Shown here one piece after another: positions 36,758 to 48,737 of a DNA stretch of 64,000 nt; position 1 is the stretch's first letter, and each line of letters opens with the position of its first letter. The DNA is taken from NCBI GenBank assembly GCA_963836015.1, contig CAWIIF010000012.1, positions 1 to 64,000 of the forward strand. The letters run 5' to 3'. This DNA is from CAWCDJ01 sp963836015. GTDB taxonomy: Bacteria > Acidobacteriota > Terriglobia > Bryobacterales > Bryobacteraceae. The translations under genes were made by a program, and so were the position numbers. The notes below the pieces were generated by a model. It was not told the DNA's origin. It saw nothing but the letters and a program-made list of their open reading frames with translations, and ran no database searches.

Positions 36758-36787
36758 ACTATAATTGTTGGGAAACAGGGGTGTCAA
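36758..36787 (-). promoter_or_regulatory. sigma-70-like promoter of the nuo operon
   Basis: On the minus strand TTGACA (36782-36787) and TATAGT (36758-36763) are separated by 18 bp. Transcription would start about 25 bp before the nuoA ATG. The -35 box ends 7 bp from the divergent thiS start, so the two genes share this DNA. Read from sequence; activity inferred. Confidence 0.6.
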
Positions 36788-36793
36788 CCAAGC

Positions 36794-37000
36794 ATGTCCA
36801 TGGAGATCGTCGTCAATGGAGAGCCGCGAGCCCTGCGGGAGGGACAAACGATCCTCGACCTGCTGCATGAACTGGACCTGGAACCGGCGCGGGTAGCGGT
36901 GGAACTGGACCGCCGGATCGTCAAGCAGGCGCAGTGGGCCGGGACGGTTTTGAGCTCCGGAGCACGCCTCGAGATCGTTCAGTTCGTGGGCGGGGGATAA
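36794..37000 (+). CDS. thiS: ThiS-like sulfur carrier protein, orphan
   Basis: 68 aa from ATG 36794 (or 66 from 36800). MEIVVNGEPRALREGQTILD, LLHELDLEPARVAVELDRRI and the Gly-Gly-type end EIVQFVGGG fit the ubiquitin-like ThiS fold, which is activated as a C-terminal thiocarboxylate in thiamine thiazole synthesis. The usual partner thiG is not next to it; a PadR gene follows. Could serve another sulfur-transfer pathway. Confidence 0.82.
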   Translation: MSMEIVVNGEPRALREGQTILDLLHELDLEPARVAVELDRRIVKQAQWAGTVLSSGARLEIVQFVGGG

Positions 37001-37051
37001 GCCGCCGGCGCGCCCAACGATCGCCTTGCAGGGCCGGCAATCGCCGGCGGC
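37001..37051. terminator. inverted repeat after thiS, possible terminator
   Basis: GCCGCCGGCG (37001-37010) pairs perfectly with CGCCGGCGGC (37042-37051) across a 31-nt loop, starting right after the thiS stop. There is no T-run, so intrinsic termination is uncertain. Confidence 0.35.
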
Positions 37052-37128
37052 TCGTCATTCGTTCCCAAAGCCTACCTGAGTAAAAAAATCCGCGATTCCT
37101 CGTAACCAAACCGGAAATTCGGCGTACT

Positions 37129-37482
37129 ATGATCAGACTATCTATGGGAACGGAGAAAAACCGGGCCGACCTGTTACCGGGCACGCTCGACATGCTGGTG
37201 CTCAAAATATTGATGAGCGGCCATTTGCACGGCTACGCGATCGCGCAACTGATCCAGCAATTGTCCGACGATCTGCTGCGGGTCGAAGAAGGCTCTCTTT
37301 ACCCGGCTCTGCAGCGGCTCGAGCTGAACGGCTGGATCGAGGGCGAGTGGGGGCTGTCGGCCAACAACCGGCGCGCCCGTTTCTACAAGCTGACTCCCGA
37401 CGGCCGCAAACACCTCGCCGAGGAGTCGGCCCGTTACCGCCAGGTCACCGGCGCGGTGGCCCGCATTATGGGGTTTGCGTAG
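37129..37482 (+). CDS. PadR family transcriptional regulator (ADOP-linked)
   Basis: 117 aa (or 112 from ATG 37144). LLPGTLDMLVLKILMSGHLH, then GYAIAQLIQ, EEGSLYPALQRLELNGWIEGEWG and NNRRARFYKLTPDGRKHL form the PadR winged helix. The stop overlaps the region just before the ADOP start, so both are co-transcribed. It probably represses its own operon and responds to a small hydrophobic effector (family knowledge). ACTAT direct repeats at 37128-37141 may belong to its operator. Confidence 0.93.
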   Translation: MIRLSMGTEKNRADLLPGTLDMLVLKILMSGHLHGYAIAQLIQQLSDDLLRVEEGSLYPALQRLELNGWIEGEWGLSANNRRARFYKLTPDGRKHLAEESARYRQVTGAVARIMGFA

Positions 37483-37498
37483 TCAAGCGGAGAAATGC

Positions 37499-40141
37499 AT
37501 GCGAGCGGGTTCACGCTGGAAGCGTTTTCGACGCCGTTTACGGTATTGGCTGGATCACAGTGCAAGGCAGCGCCGGCTGTGGGAAGAGATGGAATTCCAT
37601 ATCGAGTCGATGACTCAGGAGTTCGTCGCGCAAGGCATGTCCGGGCAGGAGGCGCGCGCCGCGGCGCACAGGAAGTTCGGCAATATGACACAAAAATCAG
37701 AAGAAGCCCGCTCCACCTGGATCGCGCGGTGGATGAGCGACCTGACGCAGGATCTACGCCACTCGTTTCGCGGCATGCGGCGCGATGCCGGGTTTACGGT
37801 GTTTACGATTCTCATAGCCGGCCTGGGCATCGGAGCCAGTTCCACGGTCTTCAGTGTGGTCGATGCGCTGCTGCTGCGCCCGCTCCCGTTTCGCGATCCA
37901 GGACGGCTGGTGTGGATTACCAACGGCGACGAATTCACGTCCACCCAAACCGAACACTATGCGGACCTCCGGGAATTGAACCGATCGTTCACCGATCTGG
38001 CTGGTTGGAACGCGTTCTACCGCGCGGGCGACAGCGAACTGACGGGAATCGGCGAATCCGAGCGTCTCACCAGCGTTCCGGTGACTGAGAACTTCTTCGC
38101 ACTGCTGGGTGTGCAGCCGGCGATCGGAAGATCGTTCACTAGCCCGGAGTGCCAGGGGAGGTATGCCGCTCCGCCGGCCATGCTGTTGAGCTACAACTTC
38201 TGGCGGCGGCGGTTTGCATCAGACCCCAGCGTGGTGGGCAGGAAGCTCACGCTGAACAACCGGCCGGTGACCGTGGTGGGCGTACTGCCTGAATCCTTCG
38301 ATTTCGGGAGCGTCTTTGCTCCAGGCACGCTGGTGGATATTTTTGTTCCGTGGCCGCTGAATGACAGAACAAAACCCACGGGAAACACGATGAAGATCAT
38401 CGGAAGACTGAAGCCCGGCGCGACTGTGCAGGGCGCGCGGGCTGAGTTCACGATGCTGGGGAAACAACTGGGGAGCCAGCATCCGGAACGGAACCCGATC
38501 GTTCCGAGGCTGGCCCCGCTGGAGCAACACGTGAGCGGACCGGTCAGCCCGGCCCTGTTCGTGCTGGCCTGCGCGGTCGGTATGGTGATGTTGATTGTGT
38601 GTGCGAATCTCTCGAATCTGCAACTGGCAAGGTTAGGCGGGCGGCAGAAGGAGATCGCGATGCGCGCCGCGTTAGGAGCGGGCCGTTTGCGGCTGCTGCG
38701 GCAGATGCTAACGGAGAGCGTGGCGCTCTCGTGTTGCGGCGCGGTTTTGGGGCTGGTCCTCGCAGTGGCTGGTACACGCGAGTTGGCGCATCTACATGCC
38801 TTCAACCTTCCTTTGCTCGAAAGCGTTCGGATCGACGGGAGCGCGCTTCTCTTCACCCTGCTGGCGGCGGTCGGTTGCGGGGTGCTCTTTGGGCTGCTGC
38901 CGGCACTACGGGTCACGGTGCTCTCTCTTCGTGAGGCCATGCAGGATGGCGGCCGCGGTTCGACCGGCGGCAAGCGGCACGGGTGGGTCCGCGATGGGCT
39001 GGTGGTTTCCGAACTGGCTTTCGCCTGTATGTTGCTGGTCGGCGCGGGGCTGCTGATTCGGAGCTTTCTCCGCGTGCTCGACGTGAACCCGGGATTTCAA
39101 CCGGAGCGCGCGGCTGCGTTGAGGATCGACCCGAGTTTTCGGATCTCGAGTTTCGCCCAGCAGAATTCCTTTATCGACGAAGTGCTGCGCCGGACCCGGT
39201 CTGTCCCGGGCATTCGGGCGGCTGGAATTACCGACGTGTTGCCGCTGCGCGACGACCGGTCGTGGGCTGTCTCTGCCGTAGGACAGGTTTACGGGAAGAG
39301 CCACCCGCCTCCAGAGCCATTCATTCGCGTTGTGAGCGACGGGTATTTCGAGGCGGCAGGAATTCCGCTGCGGCTGGGTAGAGGATTCACGGAGCGGGAT
39401 CGCGCCTCCAGCGAACGCGTCGTGGTGGTCAACGAGACGCTGGCGCGGACGCTCTGGCCGGGCCGGAGCCCGCTGGGACAGATGGTCACGACGGATGGGG
39501 GGCGGAGGGTCGTCGGCGTAGTCGCCGACGTCCGTCACGAAGCTCTGGAAAAGGCGGGCGGGCCGGAAATGTATCTGCCGATGCGGCAAACCGCGGACTA
39601 CGCGGCGATGCAACTGGTGGTGCGAGCCGCGCTGCCACCGGACAGCCTGGCGGCAGGGATGCGAACGGCGCTCCGACCGATCGACCCCAATCTGCCGGTC
39701 CGCGAGTTTGTGACGTTCCAGGATCTAGTCGACAGAGCGGTTTCACCGCGGCGGTTCCTGGTTCTGTTGCTGGCCGGATTCGCGGCGTTCGCCCTGATAC
39801 TGGCTTCCCTGGGGATCTACGCCGTGATTTCGTTTTCGGTAAGTCAACGAGTGCAGGAGATTGGAATTCGGATGGCGCTGGGAGCGTCCGCCACCGACCT
39901 GCAGGGCCGCATCGTGCTACGGACGCTTGGATTGGCGGCTTTCGGAGTCGGGTTGGGAATGGCAGGGTCGCGAGCCTTGTCGAGCGCGCTGGGGAGCCTG
40001 TTGTTTGGGGTAACGTCCGGCGATCCGGTGACATTTATCGAGGTGGGAGCGCTTCTGATCGCGGTCGCGGCGATCGCCGGGTATATTCCCGCCTGGAGAG
40101 CGTCCCGGATCGATCCGATGGCTGCATTGCGGTCGAATTAG
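37499..40141 (+). CDS. ADOP-type ABC permease (MacB/FtsX domains)
   Basis: 880 aa from ATG 37499; a TTG at 37475 would extend it into padR. A cytoplasmic N-terminal helical part (EEMEFHIESMTQEFVAQGMS) is specific to acidobacterial ADOP permeases. Then comes a MacB-like helix and periplasmic domain (~75-270), an FtsX module, a second periplasmic domain, and a final FtsX module ending WRASRIDPMAALRSN. Two such duplicated halves give eight helices. No ATPase is encoded nearby, as expected of the orphan type. Substrate unknown; PadR control suggests a response to toxic compounds. Confidence 0.92.
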   Translation: MRAGSRWKRFRRRLRYWLDHSARQRRLWEEMEFHIESMTQEFVAQGMSGQEARAAAHRKFGNMTQKSEEARSTWIARWMSDLTQDLRHSFRGMRRDAGFTVFTILIAGLGIGASSTVFSVVDALLLRPLPFRDPGRLVWITNGDEFTSTQTEHYADLRELNRSFTDLAGWNAFYRAGDSELTGIGESERLTSVPVTENFFALLGVQPAIGRSFTSPECQGRYAAPPAMLLSYNFWRRRFASDPSVVGRKLTLNNRPVTVVGVLPESFDFGSVFAPGTLVDIFVPWPLNDRTKPTGNTMKIIGRLKPGATVQGARAEFTMLGKQLGSQHPERNPIVPRLAPLEQHVSGPVSPALFVLACAVGMVMLIVCANLSNLQLARLGGRQKEIAMRAALGAGRLRLLRQMLTESVALSCCGAVLGLVLAVAGTRELAHLHAFNLPLLESVRIDGSALLFTLLAAVGCGVLFGLLPALRVTVLSLREAMQDGGRGSTGGKRHGWVRDGLVVSELAFACMLLVGAGLLIRSFLRVLDVNPGFQPERAAALRIDPSFRISSFAQQNSFIDEVLRRTRSVPGIRAAGITDVLPLRDDRSWAVSAVGQVYGKSHPPPEPFIRVVSDGYFEAAGIPLRLGRGFTERDRASSERVVVVNETLARTLWPGRSPLGQMVTTDGGRRVVGVVADVRHEALEKAGGPEMYLPMRQTADYAAMQLVVRAALPPDSLAAGMRTALRPIDPNLPVREFVTFQDLVDRAVSPRRFLVLLLAGFAAFALILASLGIYAVISFSVSQRVQEIGIRMALGASATDLQGRIVLRTLGLAAFGVGLGMAGSRALSSALGSLLFGVTSGDPVTFIEVGALLIAVAAIAGYIPAWRASRIDPMAALRSN

Positions 40142-40195
40142 GGGGAAGCAAACGAGCGCGTTCGCCAAGGTTCAGGCGGCGGATAATCCCGATAC

Positions 40196-42821
40196 CTATT
40201 CCGCGCGCAGCGTGTTGGCCGGATCGACGCGTCCGGCGCGCAATGACGGCACGAGGGCGGCAGCCACGGCGACGGCGGTAAGGAGCGCGGCGGCCGCGGC
40301 ATAGAACACGCGGGTCCGCCGGCGAGACGTGGAACAACAGGCTGCGCAGGGAGCGCGCGGCGAGCGCCGCTCCGGCGAGGCCGAAGACCAGGCCGCCGGC
40401 CGTCCAACGGAGCGCATCTCTGACGATCATTCGCACGATATCGCCGGGGCTCGCGCCGAGCGTCAGGCGGACGCCGAACTCGCGCTCGCGCTGGGCCACC
40501 AGGAACGACACCAGTCCGTAGAGTCCAAACGCCGCCAGCAGCAGGCCGATCGCGGCAAACAAGGCCAGCAGCCACGCCTGGAATCGCGGGCGCGCGGCCA
40601 GTCGGCCGACGTGGCTGTCGAAGGTCCCGATGACGGCGGGGAGGGCCGCATCGATGGCCGCGATCTCGGTCCGGAGCATGGTCTGCAGGTTGGCTTCGGA
40701 AACATTGCCCCGGACGATGGCGGCGGAAGCCATCGGAAGATCGGGCGGCGCGGCGGCCACGCGCGGACGAGCCAGGTAATACTCCGGGTCGTTGCGATCG
40801 GTCAGGCCGGAATTGCGAACATCGCCGGCCACTCCGACAATCGTGTACCAGGCCGGGCTTCCGGGAGACCGGTTCATGCGGCGGCCCAACGGGTTCTCGT
40901 CACCGAAGAGGTGGCGGGCGTACGACGCGCTGAGGATGATGGACCGCTCCGCCGGGCGTCGATCGTCCTCGGTGAAAGCACGCCCGCGCAGGATGGGAAT
41001 ACCGAGCGTGCGGAAGTAATCCTGCGTAATGGCACGCCACACCACGATTCCCGGGGTATTCTGCGGAAGCCGGCCCTTGCCATCCACCTGGAGGGCAAAG
41101 AGAGGCTGCGAGCGGGGCACGCCGCCGGGCGGGAGCGAATCGCTCAAAGCCGCGGACTCCACACCGGGCAGACGCCGCAAACGCGCTTCCAGCTCTTCAT
41201 AGAACGCCGCGCGCGCGGCCGGGGGCGCGTAGCGCGAGCCCAGCACGAACTGCGCGGTCACGACATTCTGCGAGCGCAGGCCGAGCGGAACCGCCTGACG
41301 GTTCCAAAGGCTCTGCAGGAGCGCGCCGGCGCACGTCAGCAATCCGAGAGAAACGGCCAGTTGCGCACCGACCAGGAATTTCCGCGCAAACAGGCCCGCC
41401 CGGCCGGTGACGCGGGTTCCGGTCAGCATCTCCGGCTTGGGAGTGTACAGGGCAGGCGCGAGGCCGAACACCAGCCCGCAAATCAGCGACGCAGCGATGC
41501 CCGTGAGAAGCACACGCGCGTCGAGCGACGCCGAGGACAGGTGCGGGATGCCGGCGGGCGCGATGGCGATGAAGAGACGGAGCAGGCCGTATGCCAGGGC
41601 GCAGCCGGCGACTCCGCCGCCCAGGCTGAGCGGCAGGATCTCGGCGAGGGTCTGGCGCACCATCCGCCCGCGGCCGGCTCCCAGGGCGACGCGGATCGCC
41701 AGTTCGCGCTGGCGGGCCATCGAGCGCGCCACCAGCAGGTTGGCGGAGTTGGCGCAGGCGATGGCCAGCATGGCGAGCACCGCGGCCAGCAGAGTCCAGG
41801 AAGCCGCGCGGAAATCGCCGGCCTCGAGATCGCGCAGTCCGACCACGTGAAACTGCACCTGCCTGCGAATCTCCGGAGGCACTTCGGTGAAGAGTTGCTG
41901 GGCCCTGGCCACCAGTTCATCATGAGCGCGAGCCTGAGTGGTGTCGGGGCGCAGGCGGCCGTAGACGCGGAGAGGGCGCATGCCCATCGGTACGTTGGCG
42001 GGCAGCGCCTGGGGCAGCAGCAGGTCGAAGCGATCGAGCGTCGGCAGCTCGAAATCCGCGGGAAGTACCCCGACGATCTGTACGGGCTGGCCATCGAGAG
42101 CGATGCGGCGGCCCACGGCGCCATGCTCGCCGCCGAAGCGGCTCTTCCACAGAGCATACGTGATGAGGGCGACCCGCGGGACGTTGGGCTGATCCTCCTC
42201 GCGCGTGAAGTTCCGGCCGAGCTCCGGCTCCACGCCGAGCACCGGAAGGAAGCCGGCTTCGACACGGGCGCAACCCAGGCGGAGCGGTTGGGCTCCGGTC
42301 ACGTCGCAATCGGACACTCCCGACCAGGATGTCAATTCGGCCAGCGGACCCGGATTGCGGCGCAGTTCCGCATAACTGTTGGCCGTCAGGAAATCGAATT
42401 CCAGCCACGGAATGCGGATTCCCAGCGACACCAGCTGCGCGGAGCCGGCGTAGGGCAGGTCGCGGAACAGGACCCGGTCCGCGAAGCTGAACACGGCGGT
42501 GGTGGCGCCGATCCCAACCGCCATGAGCGACACCACGGCCAGTGCGAAGCCGGGTTTTCGCCGGTAGCTGCGCAGGGCGTAGCGGACGTCCTGGCAGATG
42601 TGGTCGACCCAATCGACGCCTCGCGACGAGCGGCACTCCTCCTTGATAGACCCCGGCAGTCCGAACTCCCGCAACGCGGCTAGCCGGGCCTCCCGCGGCG
42701 GCATTCCGGCCGCGAGATTCTCCTCAATCTGATGGTCGAGGTGAAACTGAAGCTCCTCATCGAGCTCCCGCCCGCTCTGCTCCCTTTTGGTGACGACCCG
42801 CAACCGCATGAACCAGTTCAT
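40196..42821 (-). CDS. ADOP-type ABC permease, C-terminal frame shifted near 40310
   Basis: Start ATG 42821, overlapping the padR stop (ATGA). The main frame carries the ADOP N-terminal helices (ELDEELQFHLDHQIEENLAA), MacB periplasmic domain and FtsX modules up to LLFHVSPADPR. The normal ending, FYAAAAALLTAVAVAAALVP then RVDPANTLRAE, lies one frame over and stops at 40196. The uncorrected frame runs on to 40035, across the 3' end of the opposing ADOP gene, with unlikely sequence. A +1 (or -2) change in GACCCGCG near 40308-40316 explains it. Intact length is about 874 aa. It faces the other ADOP gene tail to tail, 54 bp apart. Confidence 0.88.
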
Positions 42822-43165
42822 GCCATCGACTCCTCGCCGGCCATCCGGATGAAACGCGAAATGGCTTTCGAAAGGCGCTCCCAATTGGCTTCTTCCTGCG
42901 CCAGGTGCCGGCGGCCTTTTTCCGATAGGGAATAGTACTTGGCCCGCCGGTTGTTCTCGCTTTCGCCCCACTCGGCGCCGATCAAGCCGTGGGTTTCGAG
43001 CTTGTGAAGGGCCGGGTAGAGAGAGCCCTGCTGCACCTGCAAGACGTCCCGGGTGCGGAAGCGGATCTGTTGCGCGATGGACCAGCCGTGCATTGGTCCT
43101 GCGGTTAACGCCTTCAGAATCAACATGTCCAGAGTACCTTGGACGAGGTCCGTCGGTTTGCTCAT
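42818..43165 (-). CDS. PadR family transcriptional regulator (ADOP-linked)
   Basis: 115 aa. LVQGTLDMLILKALTAGPMH, GWSIAQQI, VQQGSLYPALHKLETHGLIG and NNRRAKYYSLSEKGRRHLAQE define the PadR domain. Overlaps the ADOP start by 4 bp. A GGGAG ribosome site precedes ATG. A long dyad overlapping its promoter lies 10 bp upstream, the best candidate autoregulatory site in the window. Confidence 0.95.
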   Translation of the reverse strand: MSKPTDLVQGTLDMLILKALTAGPMHGWSIAQQIRFRTRDVLQVQQGSLYPALHKLETHGLIGAEWGESENNRRAKYYSLSEKGRRHLAQEEANWERLSKAISRFIRMAGEESMA

Positions 43166-43174
43166 GTCACGCTC

Positions 43175-43224
43175 CCTTGGTTACCTACAAGAGAGCATAC
43201 GCCCACTCTTGTAGGTAATCAAGG
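43175..43224 (-). promoter_or_regulatory. PadR operator-promoter: 19-bp arms, 18/19 matched
   Basis: Arms 43175-43193 and 43206-43224 are inverted copies with one mismatch; the inner 13 bp (TTACCTACAAGAG / CTCTTGTAGGTAA) are perfect, with a 12-nt spacer. On the minus strand TTGATT (43217-43222) and TATGCT (43194-43199), 17 bp apart, form the promoter. The arms cover the -35 and the region just past the -10, as expected for repression by the PadR encoded downstream. Confidence 0.72.
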
Positions 43225-43262
43225 GGGAAAACCAGAGCGACAGGTCTGAATTTAGAAAGAAT

Positions 43263-43286
43263 GCGAGCCCGGCGGCGGCCGGGCTC
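43263..43286 (-). terminator. hairpin terminator after the anti-sigma antagonist gene
   Basis: GAGCCCGGC (43265-43273) and GCCGGGCTC (43278-43286) form a perfect 9-bp stem with a GGCG loop. On the minus strand it is followed by a T-rich stretch (GCATTCTTTCTAAATT). It lies ~35 bp past the gene stop. Confidence 0.55.
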
Positions 43287-43319
43287 CGGTTGGACGGGAA
43301 ATTTCGGGGGAAGAGAACT

Positions 43320-43664
43320 CTACGTGAAGCTGCGGATGGCGCCCGCTTCGTCCTCGTGGACGTCGAACACCGTATAGAGTTTCGTGATCTGGAGCAGATC
43401 CTTCACGCGCTTGTTCAGGTTGAGGAGCTTCAACTGGCCGCCGCTGTTGGTGACGGTGGTGAATCCGGACACCAGCTCGCCGATCCCCGAGCTGTCAATA
43501 TAAGAAACCTCTCCAAGGTTGAGCAGGATCTTTTTCTGATTCTTGCCGACCATGTCGCGCATGGCATCGCGCAAGGCGCTCGAGCCCTCGCCCAGGGTAA
43601 TCCGCCCCGCCACATCCACCACACTCACATCGCCCACTTGCCGAGTATTCAACTTTACGCTCAC
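43320..43664 (-). CDS. STAS domain anti-sigma factor antagonist
   Basis: 114 aa, single STAS domain. VSYIDSSGIGELV holds the phosphorylatable Ser (58 or 59). Preceded by a conserved VDVAGRITLGEGSSALRDAM strand-helix. It should bind and release the anti-sigma kinase encoded 32 bp upstream. The partner sigma factor is not in the window. Confidence 0.93.
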   Translation of the reverse strand: MSVKLNTRQVGDVSVVDVAGRITLGEGSSALRDAMRDMVGKNQKKILLNLGEVSYIDSSGIGELVSGFTTVTNSGGQLKLLNLNKRVKDLLQITKLYTVFDVHEDEAGAIRSFT

Positions 43665-43696
43665 TGAGTATGCCTCCTGGCTGAAATCCGTAGAAT

Positions 43697-44137
43697 CTAC
43701 TTTGACACCGTGTATTTGACTAAAGTTACTTCGGTTCCGCCGGGTTCCAGGTGACGCATCTGGAACTCGTCCATGAAGGACCGGATCAGGAAGATGCCCC
43801 GCCCCGACGTACGCATGAGGTTCTCGGGGGCCAGCGGATCGGGGAGGTTTTCGAAGTCGAAGCCGTCGCCCTGATCGGCGATCCGGACCGTTAGCCTCTC
43901 TCCCGTGTGAGTCACGGAGACCCGGACCTTCTTGCTGGCGTTATAGCGATTGCCGTGCACCACGGCGTTGACCATCGATTCCCTGACGGCCATGCCGATC
44001 CGCATCAGTTCATCTTCATCGAAACCGGCGCGCTGCGCCATGCCGACAGCGAGTTCTTCAGCGCTGTCGACACTCTCCAAGGTCGAATCCAGAAACCGTT
44101 CCACGGTTTCCGGTGCGTGGTGCTTGTTTTCCCGCAT
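43697..44137 (-). CDS. RsbW-like anti-sigma serine kinase (HATPase_c)
   Basis: 146 aa. N box VRESMVNAVVHGN (~residues 50-62), G1 box ADQGDGFDFENLP and G2 box SGRGIFLIRSFMDE are all present, so ATP binding and antagonist phosphorylation are likely. Forms a partner-switching pair with the STAS protein. No membrane sensor or sigma gene is adjacent. Confidence 0.93.
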   Translation of the reverse strand: MRENKHHAPETVERFLDSTLESVDSAEELAVGMAQRAGFDEDELMRIGMAVRESMVNAVVHGNRYNASKKVRVSVTHTGERLTVRIADQGDGFDFENLPDPLAPENLMRTSGRGIFLIRSFMDEFQMRHLEPGGTEVTLVKYTVSK

Positions 44138-44213
44138 AACGCAGAACGGCCGGAATCGTTGTCAAGTCGAATCGTCAGAATAAATTACCGGGGTCGCGAA
44201 AGTCAAGGAGACG

Positions 44214-44227
44214 TACGGCGCCGTACG
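44214..44227. repeat. 14-bp perfect palindrome between efflux and anti-sigma genes
   Basis: GTACGGCGCCGTAC lies 22 bp downstream of the DUF2892 stop and upstream of nothing else on that strand. It overlaps a second copy of CGGCGCCG. Possibly part of a terminator stem; no T-run is visible. Confidence 0.35.
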
Positions 44228-44248
44228 GCGCCGGAGCCTGCGCGGGAC

Positions 44249-44433
44249 TTACCCGCGCACGCCCAGCTTCTTCAGGAACGTCATCATGGGGCACCAGTTC
44301 GAGAACGCGGACTGGAACAGGTTCAGCCCTACGAACGCGGTGAAAAGGAACCAATACGGGCTGACCCAGTAACCCAGAGCGACGCTCAGCATCACGAAAA
44401 ACCCCGCGATCAGGCGGAGGTAGCGGTCAACGG

Positions 44434-44437
<4 letters not shown>
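44249..44437 (-). CDS. DUF2892 small membrane protein
   Basis: 62 aa, two helices (GFFVMLSVALGYWVSPYWF, FTAFVGLNLFQSAFSNWCPM). The FQSAFSNWCPM..LKKLGVRG end is typical of DUF2892/YgaP-like C-terminal domains. Overlaps the RND pump stop by 4 bp, so it is the last gene of the efflux operon. The conserved Cys in WCPM may matter for metal or sulfur chemistry. Confidence 0.87.
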
Positions 44438-47600
<3,163 letters not shown>

Positions 47601-47604
<4 letters not shown>

Positions 47605-48737
47605 CGCGCCACCTCCACCCGGGCGCCGTCCTGGAGGCCCAGGGGAACGGGTGCGACGACCTGCTCGCCGGCGCTCAGGCCCGAGAGCACCTCGACGGCG
47701 TCGCCCGATCTCCGCCCCACGGTGACCAGGCGGTTGTGGGCGGCGCCTTTCTCGACGACGAACACCGAGCGCAGTTGGCCGCGGTCGGTCACCGCCGAGG
47801 CCGGAATCGCGATCACCTGGCGCGAGCCGACGGGGAATTCGACCCGTCCGAACATGCCGGAGCGCACCGACGGGCAATTCAGCTCCACCTTGACGATGTA
47901 CGAACGCGAAGCCGCGTCCACAGCCGGAACGATTTCCGAAACGCGCTGGGGAGCGCGGCATCCTTCGATCACGACGCTGACATTCTGTCCGGCGTGCACC
48001 GTGCCGAGCCTGGATTCCTCAACCGAGGCTTCAAGCCGGTAGGAGCCCTCGCGCTCCACCGTCAGCAGGGGCACTCCGGGAGACGCGAGCGCGCCCGGCT
48101 CGACCGAGCGGGCCGTGACCACCCCGGCGAACGGCGCGGCGATCTGCGTGTAGTCGCGCATGATGCGGGCCGAGCGCTGCCCGGCGACCGCCTGCTCGAT
48201 TCGCGACTGCACCTGGGCGCGCCGCGACACCGCCATCTGGTAGGCCGCCTGCGCCGCTTTGAGCCGCGCGGAAGCTTCGTCGAACTCCTGGCTGGAGACC
48301 GACTTCTTCTCGGCCAGGTCCTGGATGCGTTTGAACGTGGTCTGCGCCAGGTCAAGGTTCGACCTGGCGGCTGCGATGGCGCTCTCCACCTCGGGCATGG
48401 CGCTCTCGGCCTCGGCGACTCCGGCATCAGCGCTGCGCAGGGCGGAATCCAGGTCGCGCGCGTCCAGGGTCACGAGTGCCTGGCCCTCGCGAACCCGGTC
48501 GCCGACGCTGACGTGGACCTGCGTGACATACCCCATCACCTTGCTGGCGATCACAGCACTGGTGCGCGCCCGCACCGTACCAGTGGCTTCATACACATCC
48601 GGCCAATCCCGGGCGGCGGCCGCCGTGGCCTGGACCGCGACCGGCTTTTCCGAGCCCGGCTCCGGACGTTTTGCCTCCTCGGTGCCGCACGAGGTCAGAA
48701 CCGCCAGTCCAAGGAACACCCATCCCGCTCGTATCAA
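47601..48737 (-). CDS. RND efflux periplasmic adaptor (membrane fusion protein)
   Basis: 378 aa lipoprotein: MIRAGWVFLGLAVLTSC carries a lipobox (LTSC). A lipoyl half-motif (VGDRVREGQALVTLDARDLD), a long coiled coil with repeated Ala/Ser/Glu helices (DAGVAEAESAMPEVESAIAA), a beta-barrel and a C-terminal membrane-proximal domain (GLQDGARVEVAR). Links the RND pump to TolC. Overlaps both neighbours by 3-4 bp. Confidence 0.95.

Noticed and set aside
40035..40195. C-terminal extension of the second ADOP gene over the first ADOP gene's end
   Set aside because: Sequence is basic and unrelated to ADOP ends; the proper ending is found one frame over.
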